Source: Alisma plantago-aquatica
Taxonomy: Eukaryota > Streptophyta > Magnoliopsida > Alismatales > Alismataceae
Length of the DNA stretch: 64,000 nucleotides
Reading direction: 5' to 3'
Assembly: GCA_963693085.1 (NCBI GenBank)
Contig: OY856411.1
Span: forward strand, 63,534,001-63,598,000
Under the pieces are notes generated by a model, which did no database searches, was not told the origin of the DNA, and saw nothing but the letters and a program-made list of their open reading frames with translations. Below are positions 12,479 to 23,966 of the stretch, piece after piece. Made by a program: the position numbers and the translations under genes. Each line of letters opens with the position of its first letter. Position 1 is the first letter of the stretch.

Positions 12479-12865
12479 ATCAAACTGAAGCTAGCTCAGA
12501 GAACTTCTTTGTGAGGAGCACATGTGGTGTTTTCTATATCCTGAAGGAAATCCTGAAGGATGAATCTAATTTCTGATCAATAAATAGCTCTGCAGCCTCT
12601 CTTGAGATTATGTTTTTGTTCCTTTTTCTTCTTTTCTGCTTAATCCAGTTGAGGTTTGTTTAAGGGGTGCCTCCCCCATGAACTCATCATTTTTATTTTC
12701 CATCACTATTTTCTTGTTACTAGACTTCTCTACCCCTTGTTGGGTAGTGTACTTTCCACCGTAGATTTGAATGTACTATGATCTTGTAGATGTTCTATGA
12801 TCTGTAAGACAAACTATCTTGATTAATGAATGAAATTTTCCTTAAAAAAACTATTACATGTTTGG

Positions 12866-13724
12866 TTAAGACAAAGGATCCAAGCAGATTAATCTCCTAT
12901 TCATGGAGTTAGGGTTTCTAAAGATAGAGTAGATAGATATCTAGATGTCATAGGTCTCCATCCCCCTAAAGAGGATTTCATCTTCAAAATTTAAGTACTC
13001 AAACAACAACAACCAATTACACTCCACCCCTTAAAAGGTTTGACCTATCAAGCCAAACTAATCTAGGGTTTAAGGATATGTCTAACTATGCCATGTATAA
13101 GGTCCATCACACTTCCACTGCACACTCTGATAGCTTACTTAAGACCAAGCCCCAAAGTCTAGGTTCATAAGGATATACTATCCAAACATGTGGTCCTAAG
13201 GGACATAAGGTAACTATATAGGGTATCCATCCTCAAAAACAAGTCACAACACCTGAAAGACTAGGTCACCACATAGGGGATCCAATGATGTTCACCATAG
13301 AGGTCTAAGGTTACTATTGCCTAAAAAAATACTATTTTAGACAATCCATATCAGCTCAGGCCAGGCTGGTATCATATGAATCTGGGAGTCCTCGTAAACC
13401 AAGATAGTAGTGCGGAAGAAAATATTGCCACCCCCAGAACATGATCCTTTCTGGATACCTTTGCTTCAAATTCATGCCCTAATAGTAGCCTAAAGGCAAA
13501 CCTAAACAACATCAAGTTATTATGATTACTTAAGCATCTTTCAATTGTAAATATTTTAGGGGCTTATTCATCATGATTCTAATGTGGAACTGTAAGATTG
13601 CAAATCAACATTTCATCAACATAGATCAAATATAGGCCAAACATGTCACTTAAAGGGAACTATGCAAATCTAGGGTTCTAACTAGGGAGACAAAACTAAA
13701 ATAGTCAGATTCTGACTCCCATGG
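12866..13724 (-). other. LARD interior, right part: non-coding, with extra PPT-like tracts
   Basis: No protein-coding signal. The stretch 13019-13033 repeats the LARD polypurine tract exactly (ACACTCCACCCCTTA), and 12956-12978 is a looser copy of the tract plus its neighbour (CTCCATCCCCCTAAAGAGG). These lie near the primer-binding-site end, far from the 3' LTR. Confidence 0.6.
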
Positions 13725-13736
13725 GCTCTGATACCA
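13725..13736 (-). other. Primer-binding site of the LARD (initiator Met tRNA type)
   Basis: The plus strand reads GCTCTGATACCA; the minus strand is TGGTATCAGAGC, the common plant PBS complementary to the 3' end of initiator Met tRNA. It abuts the right LTR with no spacer. Confidence 0.9.
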
Positions 13737-15158
13737 TGCTGTAAAAGAGTAAAATCACTCCTTTACTAAAAATTTGAAATATAAAACCTCCATTCCCAAC
13801 ATACTCAAAAGGTATGTTGAAAAGGATTTAAAATTTTCAAATCTTTATTTATATAGTATAAAAAAGACCATTAGAATGCAGCGGAAGAAAGAATAATTGA
13901 CATAATCAATTTCATAAAAGATTATACAAGAATACATCATTCTCCCTTTATGGTTTACATCAAGATACACAAATAGGATCTAGATAGAGGGAAGTCTAAC
14001 TACCACAATCTTGTCTCCAGGAAACATCTCTATCAGCTAGGTCCAAGCCAAATCTATGTTCTCCTTGTCTTATCCATCACCTTGCTCAACACCTGGGTGG
14101 TTGGGAAGGCACCCAAAAAAAGGGAAAGGGAAGAAAAGTATGTGTAATAAAACTAGTCTAGGATAATAAGATATGAAAAGAAAATAAAAACATGTTAGGG
14201 TTCATCATAAGATGAAGATAACAAGAGTATAAGGCTATATTCAAAAGAAACGTGCCATTAACAATTATATTAAAAAGGATTTGCATGTAAGATAATTATG
14301 TCTACCTAACTAAGTAGGGTTGAGGCACCTACCAGACCTCTAACCTATTGGTGAGGGGAGAAAAAGACATTCCCAGTCACCTACACAATAATATGGGGAG
14401 AATAAAAACATTCCCCAGGGCGATTAAATACATACCCTCTGTGGGTGGTTGTACATAAGTACCACTACTTTAAATTGAATAGAACATAACTCTACATGAT
14501 AGAGAAGTAGTCATGGAAAGAGTAATCAAAATATTCGATAAGCATGGCAGTGGGGTATAAGACCCAAACAAGATGAGATAATGATCTGATTTGAGGCATA
14601 AGTACATTAGGTTTCAAGAATAGAGAATTAGATTCAATTAAGCCCCATTAGGGAAAAATAGGTTAAGGTATAACATTTACCAACTAAGGTGTTAAATGCA
14701 CATACCTCTTCCGTAGAGTCCTAGAAACCACTTTTCAAAACCTTTAAATGAGATCAGGGTCCACTTGTCCTAACATCATTATCATATTCATGTATTAGAA
14801 CTATATTCGTTCATTAAGGACTTAGAACCCCAAAGTTACCAACTTTTTCTACAAACCATCGATTTAGGTTCTGAAACAATAACTAATGTCTTTATTAGGT
14901 TTTTCTTATCAAAATAACATGCAATTTTATGTATTTTGAACATATGGACTTTTAGAGGTATTTTTAGTGATTTTTTACTTAATTAAATCATTTTTAGAAA
15001 ACACCTTCTGATAAACTCAAAACCAAACCAAGAAATTATTTTTTTGGAAAGAACACATTTTTCCGATTTTAAAACATATTTATTTGTTAAATTTAGATAA
15101 ACGATCACAAGATATGAATTTTCTAATATCAATCAATCATTTGACACATAGCAGATCG

Positions 15159-15197
15159 AGTGAGAGAGAGAGAGAGATGGAGAGAGAGGGAGAGGAG
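15159..15197. repeat. GA-rich microsatellite in LARD LTR
   Basis: Imperfect (GA)n, roughly 39 bases. Low-complexity ORFs over it on both strands are artefacts of the repeat. Confidence 0.85.
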
Positions 15198-15643
15198 GCG
15201 GGCTGGTGACTTGGCCCAACCATGGGGTGCCAAGTCAGCGATCCTCGCCAACTCACCCACACACCCAAGTAAAATGAAAGTAAAAGATGGGAATGCCCTT
15301 TGGGCGAGAAAGAAAGGAAGGAAGAAAACTAGAGGGCAAAACGGGAAACAAAGATAAGAAATTGTCTCCCCCAACCCAACGCCATGGAAGCAGTCGTGAG
15401 CTGCTGCTCCATGCGGAAAATTGGGCAAAATCATAAATCTTGACCATTCACAAAACTAAGAGCACCACAATGTAGAACAATGAAAAACAGACCTACCTCA
15501 GTAAGGAATTGAACTGAGGAGCAAGGTGGAGAGAGGAAAAGCAGCCTCAACATGAGGAACAACTCGGAGGTCAGCATGCTTCTGGTAGTAGAACACAAAG
15601 GCTTAGACAAAATTAAGATGAGGATACGAAGAGATGGGTACCT

Positions 15644-15653
15644 CTATATATAG
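15644..15653 (-). promoter_or_regulatory. TATA-like box in LARD LTR
   Basis: CTATATATAG is a perfect palindrome of plant TATA type, about 1.5 kb into the LTR on the minus strand. It would place a start site near 15615. Inferred from sequence only. Confidence 0.4.
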
Positions 15654-17158
15654 ATGGAAATGTGTGGGTAGGAGAAATGGAAAGTTCCCCGAGAACCTTC
15701 GAGAGAAATATTGGGCGTTTCCTGATTAGGATATGGATGGATGTGGAATTCAATTTGCAAACTAATACAAGTTATTTTGTGAATTTTTGTTAAGAAATGA
15801 GAGAGTTATGCCCAAAATACCGAGCACTTTGGTCCATTCATATGAGTTTGAGGTAGAAGATGATAGGATCATTTAATACAACTTTCAAACTTTGATCTTT
15901 TGATGCATTTAATGTATACAAGTTTCTTTAATTATTTAAGGGTACAAACAAAGTCCAAATAAATCCAAATTTGGTACATTAACTAATTTTAGGGTGATGA
16001 ATCCGAATATAAAATTAGATTTACCTTTTGAGAAAGTTAGATTAGTCAATTAACCCAATTACTATTTTTTATTTCTTCTCTCATTAATGCAAATTTGATG
16101 AAACTTCACCCATAAGTCGTATTAAGTGTGTTGGATACAAATTTTCCATTATTTCCATTTGGTGGTATTGTTTATTATTTTAATTAATGATTTGAAGGTT
16201 TTGCACACTTTCTCTCTCCTAAATTCACATTCTCATAAAATATTTTCCAAATTGAGTGAAAATTCATCCAAAGATATATTTTAACATGTAAAATGCAAAT
16301 TTGGCATTTTTTTGAAGACGTTTATTATTTTATTTAATACATTTAAATTCATCACTTATTTATCCTTTTAATTTATTAAAGGCATATAGAAACTTTCTAA
16401 AAATATAAAACTTGACCTATAAGCAATACTAAATGCGAGGAACATGATTTTGACATCAATTAATTAACATATATTTAATATTTTTGGTCTTTAAATCATT
16501 TTCTCTCTCCTGAATAAAATAAAATATTTAACATTGACCAAATCAGATGCAAATTCACACATAGAATCATTTTTACATGTAGATTTTGAATTTGAGGTTT
16601 ATTTCCACTTTTGAAGTCATTTATTAATTTATTTAATGATTTGGAGAAAAACTCATATTTTCCAATTCTGATTAATGTAAAGATAAATATTAATTTTCTA
16701 AAATTGTGAAACTTGTCATTCAAGCAAATTTTAACTCAAGGAAAATGAATCTAAAGTTATATTTAATAAATTAGTCTTCCTTTTATGAATTTTAGCCCAT
16801 TATCCAATTTTACCACTATTTCTTTTATTAAATAATTCCATATCACATTAACATGTTTAGAGCATTCTTATTCATTCCTTTTTCTCTTCATTGCCCCATA
16901 AGGCTAAGGAATTATTTAGAATAAATTATTTTATCACTATCTCATATATGTGGTAAATTTTCATATTAGACCCTTATTAAAAATATTTACTGAGGTATTT
17001 GTGCATAAACCCAAATGTTGGCATAAATGGTGATCAATATCACCCCAAACCACTAATCATTTCACAAATTGAATATCAAGGCCAAAAAGGATAGAAATGA
17101 AATGGAAAGCTAAGAAAGAGGGCCAAAAGACAAAATATCTAGGATTCAGTATGTTACA

Positions 17159-17428
17159 GTTTGCCTGGATTACATGAAGGACAAAAGGAAAGCTTGTGTG
17201 TTCTATGATCTATCTTTGAAGTTTGTATGCTCAACGCTCTTTTCATGATTAGATAGTGAAAGTGGAGAGAAGAGAGGTGGAACACATGCACTTAGTCACA
17301 TTTGAGACCATTTAGTCAATAATCATCTTTTGTATTGCATTTATCATTCTTGTTTGATTGAAAGAAACTAAACAGAGAGATTAAGTTGGAGCATACTTGA
17401 GGACAAGTATGTTTTAAGTTTGGGGTGG
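17159..17428 (+). mobile_element. 3' end of the interior of a Ty3-type element (F), with polypurine tract
   Basis: The stretch ends in TTGAGGACAAGTATG, then AAGTTTGGGGTGG at about 17416-17428. The same phrase (TTGAGGACAAGCAATGG then AAGCTTAGGGGGG) precedes the 3' LTR of element D. This is the usual end of an Athila-like interior. The rest of the interior is gone: the LARD lies immediately to the left and may have inserted into F, but its left target duplication is outside the window. Confidence 0.6.
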
Positions 17429-17704
17429 TGATGCAGTCCTATTTTAGGGCTTCATCTTGTGTATTTTTGCATTATAATAACATCTAGATAATATAGATTG
17501 CAAGTTATTTCCCCCAATTTGAACCATTATATCAAATGCACTTATGGCTGCTTTTTGCATGTTTTTCAGGACACTTGTGCACACATTGGATGCAAAGGAG
17601 CAAGATGGCTCTAAACCTTCCCCGAGCATTACTTAGATGTGCATGAATTGATCTCGAGCAAAAAGGAGTCATTTGATGAAGATTGGAGCCAAGATCAACA
17701 ACAT

Positions 17705-18200
17705 GGACCTACATCACCATGGTCGTGGTAAAACAACTAAAAAGTCACAGTGAAGTCCCAAGTTTTGTACATGAATGCCCATGGTCGTGGATCCCCAAAA
17801 TGACTGTGGCCATTGAAGACAACACGACTGTGGACAACAACATAGCCGTGTCTAAAGCTCTCCATCACTCAAGTGGAACCACACCACGACCGTGACAAAA
17901 CAACCCAAAAACTAATAGAAACCCAACTCAAAATACACGTGAATGGCCACGATCATGGCCATCAGTGCGACCATGGCTTATGAAGGCCACCTCGCCCATG
18001 GTGAATGACATGACCATGGCGAGCTTAAGACAAGATGAGCAATCAAAGCAAGACGACTGTGGTACCCTCCCTCCACCACGACCGTGGCCACTCCATGCAT
18101 TTCTCTACACCTCACAACATACCTCTACCACACCCGTATCATTCCCCACGACCATGTCACTCAACCCCCACCATGGACGTGGTACTTCACTATGGCTGTG
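17705..18200. repeat. Interspersed inverted CCATGGTCGTGG / CCACGACCGTGG motifs in LTR F
   Basis: About a dozen full or partial copies occur in both orientations, for example near 17709, 17780, 17884, 17948, 17970, 18010, 18076, 18138 and 18171. Spacing is irregular. The motif is not found as a cluster elsewhere in the window. Confidence 0.7.
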
Positions 18201-18277
18201 GTGACCACCTAACCCTACCCAACTTTTCTACTGCATTTCCACTTTTACCCCCACTTAACCTAGTGCTTCCCCACCAC

Positions 18278-18286
18278 CTATATATA
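18278..18286 (+). promoter_or_regulatory. TATA-like box in LTR F
   Basis: CTATATATA followed by a purine-rich stretch, at a plausible position in the LTR. Inferred start site near 18310. Confidence 0.4.
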
Positions 18287-18889
18287 CAAAAGTGGAAGCC
18301 ACAACATTAGGCTAGCCTCCTTACCTAGCCACCTCTAGCATTTACTTCCACTCTTCCTTGCATTCAAGAGCTTCACCTACCTCCCACCTTTCATTTCCAC
18401 CTAATTTCCACTCAAAAGCTTAGTTTTCAAGGGTTTTCTACCATAATTCTCCATATTTCCATGCCACTTATCCATCTTGGAGGAGGTGCCACATTCTACA
18501 ATAGCTAGGAGGTGAACGAGAAGGGTCTTCCATGACCACCATGGATTTCTACCTCTTTCTTCTCGTTTCTTTGCTCTTTTGTTTAGTTATGAGTAGCTAA
18601 GCCCCTTGTGATGGGCTGTCTGGGGCAAAAATGACACTTTGATACCATGTTGGGGGAAGATAATTTATAAACTCTATGATTTCCTTCTATGCTGATTGCT
18701 TGCTATTTATATCTTTCCCATGTCTCTACTTGTGGTTTGTATATCAAAATATGAATCGCTTATGTTTGTGTGCTTGAAGCCACCTAAGTATAGGAGAAGA
18801 TATCATATGTGGGGTTGTCTTGGGATTTGCTCCTAGGTCCAACTAGCTACATGAACTATATATGGAGATTCATATATGTATTGAAAGTT

Positions 18890-20850
18890 TTTTAGTGGGG
18901 CTCGAGAGGAAGATTCACCAGAAAGTTTGGAATAAACTTTGTGGCCCCAAGAATCAAGGGAGGATGATATTTTGAGACCTTAAAGTCATAAATCAAGCTC
19001 CGTTGGCAAAGCAATGTTGATGGCTTTTGAAAAATCTAGATACATTGGCTAGCAAGGCCCTTGAGGCAAATTACTATAGAGAATTTCCTTGAATGATGCT
19101 ATAAGGGTTTCTCGCCAAGTTATACTTGGAGGAGCCTTAGGGGAGGGTAAACCCCTAATGTTAGAAGGCCTGAAATGGAGAATATGTACTAGTTCATAAG
19201 TAAATTTGTGGGAGGATAGACAGATACAAGGTGAAAATAGGACGATCTAGGAGCATGAAAGGAAGGTCAATGAGGTCTGGTTATGGTTTCTGATTGTATT
19301 AATGTTGACAACAACACGTCACATAGGGGCGTCTATTCTATTGGACGTCTCCTATAGAAATATGGCAGGAGACCGATCAGAATTTATTTTAGTATAAAAA
19401 ATGTTTTACTATATTAATAACAATTTCTTTCTCGGTTGTTTTTTAGAGTTTGGGTTTTGGGTGTTAATGCTAGACCTCATTGTTTGTCCTATAGAACAAG
19501 TATAGGAAGCCTTTGTACTACCATCGTTTAGAATAGGGAGGTGCTTAACCAGTCCCCAAATCTGTTGTGACGAGTTGCTGTTCTGGATGTTGTTCCAGAG
19601 CATCCTAACTGCACATTTAACCGAAAATCCCACCTTAAAAAAATTAATAAGGTGTGTTTATGGCCCAGATTGATTGTAACACTCGCAACAGCAAATTTAG
19701 ACTAGCTTAACCATGCGGTGTATCAAGGGTTAGTTGAACCTATCTTAGAAATTTCACTCCCACACACACCTCAACCTGACATATGGGCACGCAGACTGGA
19801 CAAGAGCGGTATCTACTTGGTCAAAACGACATAAAATTTTAGGGCTCTTGGGAAATTACCCTCTCTGAAACCCAGACTTGGAAGAACTTTGGGCACGTAA
19901 TGGCCGCCGAAGTTGAAGCATTTTCTGTGGCGCACTGCTACGGGCCATCTGGCATCCAAAGCATTTTCTCCAGGAGGGTGCATTCCCGTTGGAAGAGGAG
20001 GAAACCATTATACATATACGCTAGTCAACTGCAATGAAAAACAAGTACCGGAGAGTTCGGGAACAACAGCAATTATAGTTATCACATCGAGGGAGGAGTT
20101 CATGTTGTTGTTTGATAGGGTGGTGTACAAAATTTCAACGGCCGGTCTGGAAGCGACGCCTGTGAGATTGTGGGTGAACTGGAACTAGTGGAATGAGCGT
20201 GTTTTCAACCCAACGGTGAACAAGAACACTGGCTTCTGCGAGGCTTTCTGAGGCTCATCCGATATTACCAACAGTACTAGGGACGTTTACGAGGCTGTCA
20301 TTCAGACGCCCAGTGACGAAGTGAACAAGGCCCTGTGGCTGGATGGGTGAAGGGTAACACCGACGCTGGGTGGACGGCGAGCTAAGAGTTGCATGGATTT
20401 GTGATCAGGGACAAATATGGACTGACGTTGATTGGACAAACATATATGGGCCAAACGATGAATGCAACGCTTGCTGAAGCCGCTACATTAAGGTGGTGTG
20501 TCGAGCAAGTAATGAAAAGGAACCTTTGGCAAATCATAGTGGAATTTGATTATGTAGAGGTCGTATCAGCCACAAGTAAGTATCTCAACGATAGAAACAG
20601 TCTGGGAGTCTCTGCTCGTGATCTGCATGAGCTGGGAAAATCTTTTACGAGTATTTCTTATAAGCATGTCAAAAAGGATGACAATAAATTAGATCACTAA
20701 CTTGCAAGTAAGGCAAAGGAGTTGCCTCCTAATTTTTTTAATCCGAAACTTTGATGGTCTGTGTACTGATTGACGACCTGTGTACTGAGTATGCAAGCCG
20801 GGATTCTCAAGCTAGAATGAATGAAATACTGCGTTTCCTCTTAAAAGACG
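18890..20850 (+). pseudogene. 5'-truncated LINE: RT C-terminal part, zf-RVT and RNase H, decayed
   Basis: From about 18900 the plus strand shows the region that follows RT in plant LINEs: RRKIHQKVWNKLC, GPKNQGRM, NQAPLAKQ, then KALEANYYREF. A zf-RVT-like phrase, KHFLWRTATGHL, appears near 19913. An RNase H domain follows from about 20360: NTDAGW, then GFVIRDKYG, LAEAATLRWCVEQ and IIVEFDYVEVV in the open frame 20389-20700. A tail near 20745-20840 follows; only a very short A run is left and I could not find a target duplication. Stops are frequent. The 250 bases 19380-19640 do not fit the domain order well and may hold a small insertion. RNase H places it in a different LINE clade from the element at 5606-12849, which lacks that domain. 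Confidence 0.75.
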
Positions 20851-22260
20851 ATGCCTGTCTCTAGTGGCCATTTATAATCTTGATGATTATTTGAGTTATT
20901 GATTAACAATTACTTTTCTTGACTAGAAATGGGTCACTGAATATGAAGGGTTGAGAAAAGGGTATAAGTAAGTTGGTCATCGCCTCAAAATTACACTTTA
21001 CTCTTGGGCAACCTTTACACCTCACGTCCTAATTTTTACCTATTTAGTTAGTCATGCTTGACACCCACCCTATCCAACCAACATAATATGCTACCCGAGG
21101 CATACTAAATTGCCATCTATCTTGTCTTGTGGCACTCATCCTATCCAACAAATGTAACATGTTAATGCATGTATAGTGTAATAAATTGCCATCTATCTTC
21201 TTTTTCTTGAAGGAAAATCTGTCGTCTGTCTTATCTTGCTTTATTACCACTAAAGGGGGGGAGATCAATTTGGTGTGTTGGCTCATCCTTAGCATGCCAA
21301 AGCTCCTTAGAATGACCATAGTCACAACATGGAGTAGATTGTTTAGTTGTTTGATTTTGTTTGGAAAGCATGACCCAACCCACACATTGTTTGTGTCATG
21401 CGACTAGTATTGGTATGTTAAGTTGCATTAAATCTTCACACCGCATAAAAGGACCTGATGCTTTCCTCTCAACTAATGCCATGACACACATGGATGAGCC
21501 AAGTACCAAATATTTGATGAAATGGGTTGTCATTGAGGAGGGAACTAAGTTGGGGCTAGTTGTTTTCCTATCCTAGATGTAGGCTTGAAATCTCTTTCGT
21601 CAAAATTGTTCTAAATCTTAGGCTATCATTATGTTTGACAAACAAAATATTTGTGTAGGGTAGTGCAGTATAATGGTGGTTGTAGCTTGCTACTTTGTTA
21701 CAATCCCAATTAAGGAAACATGGTTCATGGTTTTTTTTATATGCTATCCAACATAAATGAAGAACAAAATGGACTAATGATTTATTTTACATGCCTTCCT
21801 TTGGAAAGATATTTTCTTATTTTTAGCATACATAATGATGTGAACCTTTCCAATTTCTCTCTTTGAAAACCTATTGTTGGTTATTCAAGTGGGATCAACC
21901 CTCAAGTGTCTTGCAACATCATGTACAAAGCATTGCCACAATGGAGAACATTAAAAATAGGAAAACACACACCAAATCAGGGACCATCAATTGATACTTT
22001 TTGACAAAAAATGCATCTTCTGCAAGTAAAAGATTATGATATGAACTTTCATTTGGAATGACTAAGGTAAAATGGCAGATATATCACCATTTTGTACAAC
22101 AATGTTATTGAGCACATGCATTCTTTTGTGTTATATCCTTCCATGTATTTACCATTTCAAACACCGACCTTTTAATTATTAGAAGTATGACTTGTTGAAG
22201 CTAGATTGAGGTTTCAAAATAAGTTTCTTACTGTCATTATGGTCCCAAAAGAAACATGAA
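20851..22260. other. AT-rich DNA without recognised genes
   Basis: No ORF resembles a known family and no element boundary is visible. The segment ends at the left target duplication of element C (22261-22265). Confidence 0.6.
21060..21220. repeat. Imperfect tandem duplication, period about 77 bp
   Basis: The phrase AAATTGCCATCTATCTT occurs at about 21108 and 21184, each time preceded about 45 bases upstream by CCTATCCAAC. Two diverged units are seen, possibly with a weak third. Confidence 0.5.
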
Positions 22261-22265
22261 TTATG

Positions 22266-22451
22266 TGTCTGAATAAAAAAATCTTATTATGAGCGAAATA
22301 GGGTTACAAAGAATTATATATACAACCTTGTCTTAAGGTATGATGTACTAGAGGCACAACGTAACATAAATTAAACCAATGCTAACTAGCATAGTAGATG
22401 AAGTCTAGTTAGCTAATACAAAGATAATAATTAACTAAAATACCACAAACA
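22266..22451 (-). repeat. 3' LTR of copia element C
   Basis: The plus strand runs TGTCTGAATAAA...CCACAAACA. It shares TTAGCTAATACAAAG and AAATACCAC blocks with the right LTR at 56093-56276 but differs at many sites. Confidence 0.75.
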
Positions 22452-22466
22452 CTCCCCTTAAGCTGT
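22452..22466 (-). other. Polypurine tract of element C
   Basis: The plus strand CTCCCCTTAAGCTG follows the LTR directly; the minus strand is CAGCTTAAGGGGAG, a standard copia polypurine tract. Confidence 0.75.
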
Positions 22467-23966
22467 AGAATACACATCATGTGGTCCGTCTTGCCACACA
22501 TATAGGGGAAAGATGAAGGTATAAGAGGCTGGGTGAAGATATGGACAATCTATTTCTCTACTCTTCACATATGTCAAATGATTATTTGTCACACACTAGG
22601 TCTCTCATGAAGCGGCCGTCAACCTTTATCCTCTTGGTAATTCGTCACACATTGGATTATTAGCTATATGAATAACTCCTGATTATCATATTTGAGAGTT
22701 GCTGGGATGAGATAGGAAAATATGATTCTTGGAGAATAGAAGTCATCCATTGAATTTCACAACAACCGTGAACCATGAAGTGATATTTTACCTCAGTGTG
22801 AATCGAGATCTTAAATGTCAGACTCCTAAGATTTAGGAGTGAGTCATGTGGTGTGATTCAGGCCCTAAATCCTCTGTTGTGAAAATCTATGCCCATGAGG
22901 AGATGAAATGAAAACTATGAAACATGAGAAATGTGAACATATGTAATACTCTGATATATTCGTTCATATCTTGTGTACCCAAGATGAGGACCTAAGTCTC
23001 TTTAGGCAACCCTGTAGTGGGCCATGGTCTGTTATTGATATCTTACGGTGGTTGGATAAACTCTAAGATAGTGATGGTGAGTTGTCGACACAGGAATCAT
23101 GTGCGGTGACTTCTACTATGTGAGATATGAGGCAAGTAGTTTCAGGGCAAATGACTAGAACAATGATAAGAGTGTAGAATATGCGTTGAATGTTTGTTAC
23201 ATGCCTTTTACTACTAGCTGATAGACCTAACATATTTGTTGTTGTAGAAATTAATAATTTTTTTATAAATATAATATGTTTCCATATTCTTATTTTATTA
23301 GTGTGGAATCTGATCTTAAATGTTGACAAATGGATGATGCTGAGATTTAATGCCCAATATGAATATGATCTGTATTGACTTCTCATTTGAATAGTCTTGT
23401 TTTGTAGACATGTCTTATGTGTACTTCAGCTTTAAGACTACAAGATGTGTTTCTAGTCCAGCTGGTGGGGTGTCATAAATATAATGTCATTGTTATCTCT
23501 TGGTTCTATTTATTCAAAATTTGACTTGTTACTCCTACAATCAAATTGTCATTCTAAAGTAATTAACATCTACTATCCCATAGACATGCTCTTTAAGATG
23601 TTTAAAAGTTGAAATTGGTCTAAATGCATACCTTATCTGATTGATTAGATTTTGTAGTGCAATGGATGTGCTAAGTGCTAGAATTTTCTTATATACTTAT
23701 TAATATCTACAAGTTTCTTGTAAGTACAATATACTTAATATAATGTTGATGCATGCACTTAGCTTTAAATGGGGGTATCCACTCATTGGGGATCTTTTCG
23801 AGTCTCATGAGGTTGTTTTAGATGTTTTGAGGTGTAAAGTGATCCAACGAAGAGGTTGCGACAAATAAGAAGTAAATAGATCAATCTTGATTAGAATGTC
23901 CATCTACTCTCTTTTTCCCAGGATGGGTAGTATGCTGAGTTTGTTCTTTCATTTAGATGTTATATA
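22455..23966 (-). pseudogene. Copia C pol, 3' part (RNase H tail), very decayed
   Basis: Read on the minus strand, about 22455-22690 gives IHIANNPMCDELPRG, then THLYVK-like and KSREIDC pieces, then GPHDVYSTA, stop, GEC. This matches the copia RNase H order: a VIHIASNP-like box, an HVKS box, and the terminal YDIYAPA-stop just before the polypurine tract. Upstream, to 23966, the sequence is too broken for me to assign RT motifs with confidence. The part is cut at 23966 by element B and continues at 52254. Confidence 0.55.

Larger units (their letters stand above)
5606..12849 (+). mobile_element. Near full-length L1-type LINE, degenerate
   Basis: The insert is flanked by a 16-base direct repeat, ACTATTACATGTTTGG, at 5590-5605 and 12850-12865, and ends in a short A run (12844-12850). 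At 7.24 kb, with an ORF1 region, an ORF2 region and a 3' tail of about 370 bases, it has the size and order of a complete plant L1 element. Both ORFs carry many stops and small frameshifts, so it cannot move by its own proteins. It lies inside the LARD in the opposite orientation and is therefore younger than the LARD. Confidence 0.9.
1..17158 (-). mobile_element. LARD-like non-coding LTR retrotransposon, left end outside window
   Basis: Two direct copies of one LTR flank a non-coding interior. Bases 1-4277 (minus an insertion) match 16073-17158 in the same orientation. The element reads on the minus strand: a 12-base primer-binding site complementary to initiator Met tRNA lies at 13725-13736 and touches the right LTR, and a polypurine tract (as its complement) touches the left LTR at 4278. 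The LTRs follow the TG...CA rule. After removing the 7.2-kb LINE at 5606-12849 the interior is about 2.2 kb and shows no gag or pol. Long LTRs around a non-coding interior are the definition of a large retrotransposon derivative (LARD). Such an element would need proteins from another element to move. By eye about 16 of 230 aligned LTR bases differ, so the insertion is fairly old. Confidence 0.85.
13737..17158 (-). repeat. Right (5') LTR of the LARD, 3.42 kb, complete
   Basis: Starts TGCTGTAAAAGAG next to the PBS and ends TATGTTACA; on the coding strand it therefore runs TGTAACA...TACAGCA. The last 1,086 bases match the left LTR fragment. No ORF is convincing. The GC-richer patch 15150-15420 holds a GA repeat and lies downstream (minus strand) of a TATA-like box. 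Confidence 0.88.
17429..18885 (+). repeat. LTR of Ty3-type element F, 3' limit uncertain
   Basis: Begins TGATGCAGTCC directly after the polypurine tract. No partner LTR is in the window, so the right limit is set only by where the LINE fragment begins. It contains a TATA box at 18278-18286 and a field of CCATGGTCGTGG / CCACGACCGTGG motifs. The open frames at 17683-17895 and 17965-18310 are rich in His, Thr and Pro, run through the motif field, and resemble no protein. Confidence 0.6.

Noticed and set aside
13725..13736. tRNA-like sequence
   Set aside because: Only a 12-base match to a tRNA 3' end; it is a primer-binding site, as at 26624, 50779 and 56081. No cloverleaf is present.
15129..15447. 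Overlapping ORFs on both strands
   Set aside because: Low-complexity Arg/Glu or Leu/Ser translation of a GA repeat and its surroundings in the LARD LTR.
17683..18310. ORFs of 70-91 aa rich in His, Thr and Pro
   Set aside because: Lie in LTR F across the CCATGGTCGTGG motif field; no family resemblance.
21044..21576. Possible small host gene (ORFs of 71-113 aa)
   Set aside because: No family resemblance, overlapping on both strands, no convincing splice or start context, and in a diverged tandem duplication.
22961..23386. 107-aa reverse ORF at 23063-23386 as a novel gene
   Set aside because: Lies inside the decayed interior of element C, off the recognisable pol frame, with no known motif.
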